Shown piece after piece: positions 1 to 5,112 of a stretch of DNA of 5,112 nucleotides. A program made the translations under genes and the position numbers. The number at the start of each line of letters is the position of its first letter. Position 1 is the stretch's first letter. The notes below the pieces were generated by a model. It was not told the origin of the DNA. It worked only from the letters and a program-made list of their open reading frames with translations, and made no database searches. Source of the DNA: Bacteroidota bacterium (GTDB lineage: Bacteria; Bacteroidota; Ignavibacteria; UBA10030; UBA8401); contig JAVBYH010000413.1 in NCBI GenBank assembly GCA_030824175.1, positions 1 to 5,112 of the forward strand, given 5' to 3'.

Positions 1-423
1 TCGTAGCTCAACAGGCTCTCGAGGAAATATGTGAAGGCCGTCGATGTGAGCGTGGGCATCGAATCGGGCCAGGATTATTCGACAGGCACCGCCGAGAACC
101 GAACGCAGCTCCAGCTCGCGCTCTCGAAATCGCTGTTCGACGAACGTGTCACAGTGCAGGTGGGCGGCAACGTCGACCTCGAGGGGCGAAGAAGCCAGCA
201 GAACTCGCTCAACAGTTTTTCAGGAGACATCAAGGTCGGGTACAAGCTCACCGAGGACGGCCGGTGGCAGCTGCTCGTCTTCCGTCAACAGGCGTACGAA
301 GGCGTGATCGAGGGCGACCTCACCGAAACAGGTGTCGGCATCGTGTTCACGATCGACTACGATACGCTCGTCGGATTCACGCTCAAACCCGTCGGCATGA
401 CATCCGAAAAGGAATCGAAGTAA
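1..423 (+). CDS. tamB: TamB-like (DUF490) translocation/assembly module protein, C-terminal end only
   Basis: This is the 3' end of a gene that starts left of the window. TamB proteins are long, inner-membrane-anchored periplasmic beta-helical proteins that work with a TamA/TamL barrel in outer-membrane protein assembly and, by newer work on AsmA-like proteins, in phospholipid transfer to the outer membrane. The visible part has the family's C-terminal pattern of alternating beta strands: VDVSVGIESG, then LQLALSKSLFDERVTVQVGG, then GDIKVGYKLTEDGRWQL, then GVGIVFTIDYDTL. It ends in a short charged tail (SEKESK). The reading frame has a TAG at 4-6, yet the codons between it and the first possible start (GTG at 31) still read like family sequence (LNRLSRKYVK). 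The open stretch is therefore a gene remnant or an error at the sequence edge, not a short independent gene. A GAGGA at 21-25 sits 5 nt before the GTG, but a 130-residue product from there would lack any export signal. Family call is strong; intactness is unknown. Confidence 0.8.
4..6 (+). other. In-frame TAG within the tamB reading frame
   Basis: Codon 2 of the frame that becomes the TamB C-terminus is TAG, preceded by TCG (Ser) and followed by CTC AAC AGG (Leu-Asn-Arg). From memory, FCB-group TamB proteins often have a Ser-(Asn)-Gln-Leu stretch just before this beta domain, so a single CAG-to-TAG change would explain it. Because it lies 4 bases from the end of the window, a consensus error at a contig edge is as likely as a true nonsense mutation. 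Confidence 0.6.
408..413 (+). promoter_or_regulatory. Ribosome binding site for the TamL-like gene
   Basis: AAAGGA lies 10 nt before the ATG at 424, inside the last codons of the TamB-like gene. It supports the start at 424 and, with the TAA stop directly abutting that ATG, suggests translational coupling of the two genes. Confidence 0.5.
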
Positions 424-2724
424 ATGCACATACTCAACCTCCGGCTGAGTCCGCTCGTTCTTGCCGCCCTGGTTATGGCGGCCGCGCACCTCTCGGGCTG
501 CAGCGGAACCTCGTCGCTGCAGAAGGGCGAGACCCTGTACACAGGTTCGGAACTGACACTCACCTCGGCGGGCGACGTGCCGGAAGAGGGCGACCTCACT
601 GCGGCGCTTGAACAACAACTGTCTCCCGAGCCGAACGGCAAATTCCTCGGACTCTTCACGCTCAAATTGTGGCTGTACGATCGGGGAATCTTCAAGGAAA
701 GCCTCGGCGAGCCGCCGGTGCTGCTGCAGACAGTGTCTCCCGACCGCGTCGCCGCGCGGATGAAGACGATCCTCGAAAACAAGGGATTCTTTCTCGCCAC
801 CGTGGGCTATACAATTCATGAAGCCGATCAACGGGCCGACATCGAATACACAATCGCCGTGACCGCTCCGTATCGCATCGGCAGCCTCGCCGTCTCGGGG
901 GACAGCACGCTTCTGCTGGACTCGATTCGGGCCGTGATGCCGCAGACCCTCCTTCATTCGAACGAACCGTTCGACGTCGCATTGCTGGCGAAGGAACGCG
1001 AACGCATCGACGGTGCCCTGAAGGACAGGGGATTCTTTCATTTCACGTCCGAGTATCTCTATTTCCAGGCTGACAGCACCGCGGGAGACAGGACCGTCGA
1101 CCTCACGCTGACCGTGAAAAAAGGAATTCCCGCCGAGGCCAAGCGCGTCTATGAGATGGGAAACATTTACGTGTATTCGGGATATACGCTCACGCGCGAC
1201 ACCGTCGCGATCATACCGGGGGATACGGTGACTGTCGGCGGTTATCACTACATCGACCTCGATAATAAATTCGACCCGGCGTCGGTGATACGATCGATCT
1301 TCCTGCAGCAAGGGCGGCACTACCGCAAGGAGGACCACGATCTCACATTGAACAGGCTCATGAATCTCGGCGTCTTCAAATTTGTCAACATCCGCTTCGA
1401 AGCCGCCGATTCCGCCGGCGTCCCGCGCCTCGATGCGCACATCTATCTCACTCCCCAGCTCCTGAAAACGATCCGGTTCGAGCTGCAGGGCGTTTCGAAG
1501 TCGAACAATTTTGCCGGTCCCGCGTTCAATTCCAGCTATCAGAACAAGAACCTCCTCAGCGGAGCGGAACTCTTCAAGCTGAGCCTCGACGCCAGCTTCG
1601 AAACATCGATCAGCAGCACCGAGGCGGGGAGCTCGTATCAGGCGGGCATCAGGACGGAACTGCAGCTGCCGCTGTTCATCACGCCGTTCGGCGCCGTGAA
1701 TGTCACCACACGGTTCGTCCCCAAGACCCGGTTCGCGTTCGGTTTCCGCATGCTCGACCGGCTGAAGTATTACCAGATGATGACCGCCGACGCGGAATTC
1801 GGGTACACGTGGCGCGAAACGGTACTGAAAGAACACGAGCTTAATCCGTTCGCAATCACCTTTGCACATCTGACGAAGCGGACGGAGGCGTTCAACGCGC
1901 TGCTCGCAACGAATCCGCTTCTCGAACGAAGCTACGAGGAACAGTTCATCGTCGGAGAGAATTATACGTTCACATACAACGACCAGCTCGACGAATCGAG
2001 GAAGAACCACTTGTATTTCAAAGGGGGCGCGGATTTTTCGGGGAACATCCTCTATGCCGTGCAGTCCCTTCTCTCCGGACGAAAAGGAACGCCGGACAAT
2101 CCGAAGAGGATCCTTGGCAAGGTGTATTCGCAGTTTTCAAAATTCGACATCGATCTCAGGCATTACTATCACGCAGATAACCGAATGCTGCTCGCGAGCA
2201 GGATCATTGCAGGGGCGGGATTTGCGTACGGCAACTCTTCCACGCTTCCGTATGTGAAGCAGTACTTCATCGGAGGCAGCAACAGTCTGAGAGCCTTCAA
2301 TGCGCGCACGCTCGGCCCCGGTTCGTACATCATGCCGGACAGCCTCGCCTCAGGGGTGTTCACCGACCAGGCGGGCGACATCAGGCTCGAGGCGAATCTC
2401 GACCTGAGATTTCCGATCTATGGGTTTGTGCAGGGGGCGGTGTTTCTCGATGCGGGGAACATCTGGCTCGTGCGCGAGGATCGTGCGCGTCCCGGCAGCC
2501 GGTTCTCCACGCGCACGTTCCTGGATGAGATCGCCGTCGGCACCGGATTCGGCGTCCGATTCGACCTCTCGTTCTTCGTGATCAGGTTCGATCTCGCGTG
2601 GCCGCTGCGTGTCCCGTCGCGTCCGTCGGGCGACCGCTGGGTCCTCGACAGGATGCGCGTATGGGACCCCGACTGGATGAAGGACAATCTCGTCCTTAAC
2701 GTGGCCATCGGCTTCCCGTTCTGA
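424..2724 (+). CDS. tamL: TamL-type outer-membrane lipoprotein: TamA/BamA-family (Omp85) barrel with POTRA domains
   Basis: This is a complete 766-residue Omp85-superfamily protein, predicted to act in the outer membrane as partner of the TamB-like protein encoded directly upstream. Residues 8-23 are hydrophobic and end in a lipobox, LSGC with Cys26, so it is likely a lipoprotein, as described for TamL in Bacteroidetes/Chlorobi. Residues ~37-345 form POTRA-like repeats: the conserved opening KGETLYTGSEL (34-44), a GFF turn at 121-123, another at 203-205, and a last repeat with GRHYRKEDHDLTLNRL followed by GVFKFVNIRFE (297-326). Residues ~350-766 look like the beta-barrel. They include the YQNKNLLSGAELFKL segment near its start and the Omp85 lid-loop motif as GGSNSLRAF at 617-625 (Arg623), where BamA usually has VRGF or IRGF. 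The last residue is Phe766, the usual barrel terminus. The ATG touches the preceding stop codon. Classical TamA is less likely because of the lipobox; classical BamA is less likely because of the TamB neighbour. Confidence 0.88.
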   Translation: MHILNLRLSPLVLAALVMAAAHLSGCSGTSSLQKGETLYTGSELTLTSAGDVPEEGDLTAALEQQLSPEPNGKFLGLFTLKLWLYDRGIFKESLGEPPVLLQTVSPDRVAARMKTILENKGFFLATVGYTIHEADQRADIEYTIAVTAPYRIGSLAVSGDSTLLLDSIRAVMPQTLLHSNEPFDVALLAKERERIDGALKDRGFFHFTSEYLYFQADSTAGDRTVDLTLTVKKGIPAEAKRVYEMGNIYVYSGYTLTRDTVAIIPGDTVTVGGYHYIDLDNKFDPASVIRSIFLQQGRHYRKEDHDLTLNRLMNLGVFKFVNIRFEAADSAGVPRLDAHIYLTPQLLKTIRFELQGVSKSNNFAGPAFNSSYQNKNLLSGAELFKLSLDASFETSISSTEAGSSYQAGIRTELQLPLFITPFGAVNVTTRFVPKTRFAFGFRMLDRLKYYQMMTADAEFGYTWRETVLKEHELNPFAITFAHLTKRTEAFNALLATNPLLERSYEEQFIVGENYTFTYNDQLDESRKNHLYFKGGADFSGNILYAVQSLLSGRKGTPDNPKRILGKVYSQFSKFDIDLRHYYHADNRMLLASRIIAGAGFAYGNSSTLPYVKQYFIGGSNSLRAFNARTLGPGSYIMPDSLASGVFTDQAGDIRLEANLDLRFPIYGFVQGAVFLDAGNIWLVREDRARPGSRFSTRTFLDEIAVGTGFGVRFDLSFFVIRFDLAWPLRVPSRPSGDRWVLDRMRVWDPDWMKDNLVLNVAIGFPF

Positions 2725-2733
2725 CCAGGGCTC

Positions 2734-3612
2734 TTAAAATCCCCATAGCAGGAAACTGCTCTTCGCTTTCTTTGTCACACGCTCCATATGCTTCGAGCTT
2801 CGCTTCAGGTTGACGAGCGTCGTATCGAGCGTGAACGCGGAGGCCGAGTCCATCAGAAGCCTTCCGACGATCCCCTGCCCCGCCCGGACATTTCCGATGA
2901 TCTCGGACAGGTCGGCGGTGGCGCGTATGGCATTGTCGACGGGCACCGTCAGGTACGTGCTGTCCATCAGTATCTTCCCGAGCGAGCTCCTGCCCGAGCG
3001 AAGCGTGCCGGAGATGGCGGCGAAGTCTCCTGTGATCTGGGCGAGATTGTCGCGCGTCTGCTTCAGATACGTGCTGTCCATAAAGAGCTGCCCGATCGTT
3101 CCCTTGCCCTGCCGGATCGTGCTGACGATGTCCGCCAGATCGCCGGTGATGCGTTCGACATTTTCACTCGTCGTCCTGAGCGTCGCGAGCGTCTTGTCGA
3201 GGTCCAGGGGCGGCTTCGTCCTGATAACGTCGTTGTTTTCGATCACCGGCATGTCGCTCGTGCCGGGGGCGATGACGAGAAGCTTGTTGCCCATGAGGCC
3301 CTCGGACCCGATCGCGGCCACGGCGTCCTTTTTGATGAACCGGCGTACATCCTCGTCGATGAGCATGGACACGCGCACGGTGGTGTCGCTCTCGATCGTC
3401 GTACTCTCCACGATGCCGACGGTGATACCCGAGAAGCGGACATTGCCCCCCGCCTGCAGTCCGCTCACGTCCGCGAAGATGCCCGTGATGCGGAACGTCT
3501 TGTTGAAGAGCTGCTGCTTCGCGCTGATGAAATAGATCGCCGCGATAAAAAGGACGAATCCGACCGTGACGAATATTCCGAGTCTGATGTTTGTCGCAGT
3601 CTGCTTGGTCAT
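2734..3612 (-). CDS. mlaD: MlaD-like MCE-domain protein of a phospholipid ABC transporter
   Basis: This 292-residue protein is the lipid-binding MCE subunit of an Mla-type system. It is anchored in the inner membrane and projects into the periplasm as, in known homologues, a hexameric ring. Residues 10-30 form one transmembrane helix. Residues ~40-117 are the MCE domain, with the motifs GLQAGGNVRFSGITVGIV (51-68) and IGSEGLMGNKLLVIAPG (101-117). The C-terminal half is mostly helical in character and holds three 38-residue repeats (156-269) with the core GxGxxGxLxMDS. It ends in a hydrophobic FLLWGF. E. coli MlaD is about 180 residues, so the tail is an extension, a common arrangement in FCB-group MCE proteins as far as I recall. 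The ATG start puts the helix at the N-terminus and has AGAAGGA 10 nt upstream. It follows mlaF by 36 bp and is the last gene of the minus-strand set. The transported lipid and direction cannot be read from sequence. Confidence 0.9.
   Translation of the reverse strand: MTKQTATNIRLGIFVTVGFVLFIAAIYFISAKQQLFNKTFRITGIFADVSGLQAGGNVRFSGITVGIVESTTIESDTTVRVSMLIDEDVRRFIKKDAVAAIGSEGLMGNKLLVIAPGTSDMPVIENNDVIRTKPPLDLDKTLATLRTTSENVERITGDLADIVSTIRQGKGTIGQLFMDSTYLKQTRDNLAQITGDFAAISGTLRSGRSSLGKILMDSTYLTVPVDNAIRATADLSEIIGNVRAGQGIVGRLLMDSASAFTLDTTLVNLKRSSKHMERVTKKAKSSFLLWGF
2806..3147 (-). repeat. Three tandem 38-residue repeats inside the MlaD-like gene
   Basis: Three consecutive units of exactly 114 bp encode residues 156-193, 194-231 and 232-269. 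The units begin TGDLADIVST, TGDFAAISGT and TADLSEIIGN. At the same place in each comes GKGTIGQLFMDS, GRSSLGKILMDS and GQGIVGRLLMDS. The first two units also share DSTYL, and at DNA level a TACGTGCTGTCCAT block recurs (plus strand) at a 114-bp spacing. The repeats are diverged, so they are old structural repeats rather than a recent duplication. Confidence 0.85.
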
Positions 3613-3622
3613 GTGCCGATGT

Positions 3623-3629
3623 TCCTTCT
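3623..3629 (-). promoter_or_regulatory. Ribosome binding site for the MlaD-like gene
   Basis: On the minus strand AGAAGGA precedes the ATG at 3612 by 10 nt, in the 36-bp gap after the mlaF-like gene. It supports the chosen start. Confidence 0.6.
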
Positions 3630-3648
3630 GTTGTGCATCATATGTCCG

Positions 3649-4413
3649 TTATTGTGAAGCGCCGTTCCATTCGAAAAACGACTTCACCCATTCATTGTCC
3701 GATTGCTTCAGTTCGTCGAACGTGCCCGCGGCGATGCACAATCCGTCGTCGATCACGACGATCCGGTTCGATGTGATCTGCGCGCATTCGATGTCGTGCG
3801 TGATGATGATGGACGACGTTTTGTTCGCCTTCTGCACGCTGAGAATGAGTCTGCTGATCTCGCGCGAGGTGATCGGATCGAGCCCCGTCGTCGGCTCGTC
3901 GTACAGCATGATCTCCGGCTCCTGCATGAGCGTGCGGGCGAGCCCGAGACGCTTGCGCATGCCGCCCGAGAGTTCCGAGGGCATCTTGTCTATCGCGTCG
4001 GCGAGCCCGACATTGGTGAGGGCCTCGGCGACGAGCGCTTCCGTCTCATCCGGCGTCGGTCTGCGCTTCAGCGACCGCAGCGGAAACTCAAGATTCTCCC
4101 GCACGCTCATCGAATCGTACAGCGCCCCGCCCTGAAAGAGGAATCCGATCTTCTTGCGAACCTCGGCGAGGGCCCTCCTGTCGAGCCCGGCCGTCTCCTG
4201 CCCGAACAGGGCGATCGTGCCCTCGTCCGGCTCAAGCAATCCCACGATGCATTTGATGAGCACCGATTTGCCGGCGCCCGATCTGCCGAGCACCGCCAGG
4301 TTCTCCCCTTTTGCCACGTCGACCGAGATGTCCCTGAGGACGACGCGATCCGAGAAGGATTTCTTCAGATGCGCGATCCTGATCACCGGCTCGTTTTCCG
4401 TTTGTGGGTCCAT
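3649..4413 (-). CDS. mlaF: MlaF-like ABC transporter ATP-binding protein (phospholipid transport)
   Basis: This complete 254-residue ABC ATPase powers the Mla-type transporter from the cytoplasmic face of the inner membrane. All catalytic elements are present: Walker A GRSGAGKS (43-50), Q-loop Gln94 in FLFQGGALYDSMSVREN (the GALYDSMSV form is typical of MlaF), signature LSGGM (148-152), Walker B IMLYDEP with catalytic Glu173, D-loop GLDP (177-180) and switch His206 in ITHD. Length matches the family. An in-frame TGA two codons upstream (4417-4419) leaves the ATG at 4413 as the earliest possible start. I see no good Shine-Dalgarno sequence there; the gene lies only 16 bp after the mlaE stop and may be translated by coupling. 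The flanking permease and MCE genes make the Mla assignment firm among ABC ATPases. Confidence 0.94.
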   Translation of the reverse strand: MDPQTENEPVIRIAHLKKSFSDRVVLRDISVDVAKGENLAVLGRSGAGKSVLIKCIVGLLEPDEGTIALFGQETAGLDRRALAEVRKKIGFLFQGGALYDSMSVRENLEFPLRSLKRRPTPDETEALVAEALTNVGLADAIDKMPSELSGGMRKRLGLARTLMQEPEIMLYDEPTTGLDPITSREISRLILSVQKANKTSSIIITHDIECAQITSNRIVVIDDGLCIAAGTFDELKQSDNEWVKSFFEWNGASQ

Positions 4414-4429
4414 TGGTCAGCCGATTGAA

Positions 4430-5112
4430 TTACATGAACATGTCTGTGATCTGCACGGCGATCATGTCGATGATGAACACGAGCAGCGACGCCGTGACGA
4501 CGGCCGAGTTCGCCGCTTTTCCAACGCCCTCCGTCCCGGTATTCGCATTGTATCCCTTGTAGCATCCGATGAGGCCGATGGCAAAGCCGAAGAAGAACGT
4601 CTTGATGAACGCGGGAAAGAGGTCCATGAACGTAAGCTTCGTCATCACCTGCGAAAAAAAGAGATTGAAGCTCACATCGCCCTGCAGGTTCACGCCGAGG
4701 AACGATCCGTAGAGCGAGAAGGCGTCGGAGAACAGCGTCAGCGCCGGGATCATCACCATCGCGGCCAGGATCCTCGTAACGACGATGTACTTGAACGGGT
4801 CCGTGCCGGAGACCTGCATGGCGTCTATCTGCTCGGTCACCCTCATGGACGAAAGTTCGGCGCCGATGCCGGAACCGACCTTCCCCGCGCAGATGAGGGC
4901 CGTGATCACCGGACCGATCTCGCGGACGATCGACACCGCGACCATGGCCGGAAGCCACGACTCGGCCCCGAACTGTTTCAGCGTGGGGCGCGATTGTATT
5001 GTAAGCACAAGCCCCATGATGAATCCCGTGATCCCCACGAGCGAGAGCGACTTGTTGCCGATGAGGTACGACTGCTTCAGCAATTCGTTGAACTCGTAGG
5101 GCGGCCGAAGCA
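4430..5112 (-). CDS. mlaE: MlaE-like phospholipid ABC transporter permease, N-terminus beyond the window
   Basis: This is the inner-membrane permease of the Mla-type transporter (MlaE/DUF140 family), which with MlaF and MlaD forms the core complex. The visible 226 residues contain the family's hallmark EIGPVITALICAGKVGSGIG, followed by AELSSMRVTEQIDAM, plus several hydrophobic segments: roughly visible residues 23-39, 52-76, 108-140, 168-187 and 202-225. A TTG at 5081-5083 can be read as a start, but the frame stays open to the window edge and encodes RPPYEFNELLKQSY, which resembles the segment normally found just before the first conserved helix. The true start is therefore to the right of 5112. 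With a usual family length of about 250-260 residues, some 25-35 residues are missing. It is the first visible gene of the minus-strand set. Confidence 0.92.
   Translation of the reverse strand, partial: LRPPYEFNELLKQSYLIGNKSLSLVGITGFIMGLVLTIQSRPTLKQFGAESWLPAMVAVSIVREIGPVITALICAGKVGSGIGAELSSMRVTEQIDAMQVSGTDPFKYIVVTRILAAMVMIPALTLFSDAFSLYGSFLGVNLQGDVSFNLFFSQVMTKLTFMDLFPAFIKTFFFGFAIGLIGCYKGYNANTGTEGVGKAANSAVVTASLLVFIIDMIAVQITDMFM

Noticed and set aside
220..2010. A 596-codon open frame antisense to the TamL-like gene
   Set aside because: It lies entirely against a well-supported gene pair. Its translation is rich in Arg, Glu, Val and His without recognisable domains, as expected from the complement of GC-rich coding DNA.
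2747..2760. AGCAG-GAAA-CTGCT inverted repeat as a terminator
   Set aside because: The stem is only 5 bp, there is no uninterrupted T-run on either side, and it lies inside the coding end of mlaD; chance is a sufficient explanation.
2788..3657. Long plus-strand open frames opposite the MlaD-like gene
   Set aside because: The minus-strand protein has a clear transmembrane helix, MCE motifs and regular repeats; the plus-strand translations show no family features and are shadows.
3703..4428. A 241-codon plus-strand open frame opposite the MlaF-like gene
   Set aside because: The minus strand encodes all ABC ATPase motifs in order; the opposite frame is low-complexity and Arg-rich.
4383..4958. 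A 191-codon minus-strand frame overlapping the MlaE-like gene
   Set aside because: It is out of frame with the conserved permease and its translation is a run of Arg, His, Gly and Asp with no membrane segment.
5081..5083. TTG as the start of the MlaE-like gene
   Set aside because: The frame stays open upstream to the window edge and encodes residues fitting the conserved pre-helix segment, so the TTG is an internal Leu codon.

Overview
The window carries two short convergent gene sets, both concerned with building or maintaining the outer membrane of a diderm bacterium. The DNA is moderately GC-rich and almost wholly coding, with no RNA gene, mobile element or CRISPR array visible. The pairing of a TamB-like protein with a TamA/BamA-type barrel carrying a lipoprotein signal (TamL type), and an MCE protein with C-terminal GxGxxGxLxxDS repeats, point to the Bacteroidota/Chlorobi/Ignavibacteria (FCB) lineage. 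This placement is inferred from protein architecture only; no marker gene is present.

Left part, plus strand (1-2724): the last ~138 codons of a TamB/DUF490-like protein, then, with no intervening base, a complete 766-residue Omp85-superfamily protein. The latter has a lipobox (LSGC, Cys26), POTRA-like repeats and a 16-strand-type barrel ending in Phe. TamB is a periplasm-spanning partner of the TamA/TamL barrel, so the two genes probably form an operon. The TamB reading frame contains an in-frame TAG at 4-6, at the very edge of the window, although the codons after it still read as family sequence.

Right part, minus strand (5112 to 2734): mlaE (permease, N-terminus beyond the right edge), mlaF (ATPase) and mlaD (membrane-anchored MCE protein), in transcription order, with gaps of 16 and 36 bp. 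This is the inner-membrane core of an Mla-type phospholipid transporter. No mlaC, mlaB or mlaA is seen in the window.

The two sets meet tail to tail across 9 bp at 2725-2733. Promoters for both must lie outside the window. I found no clearly novel system. The points worth a second look are the amber codon in tamB, the side-by-side placement of two outer-membrane lipid/protein pathways, the three 38-residue tandem repeats in MlaD, and the very tight convergent junction.
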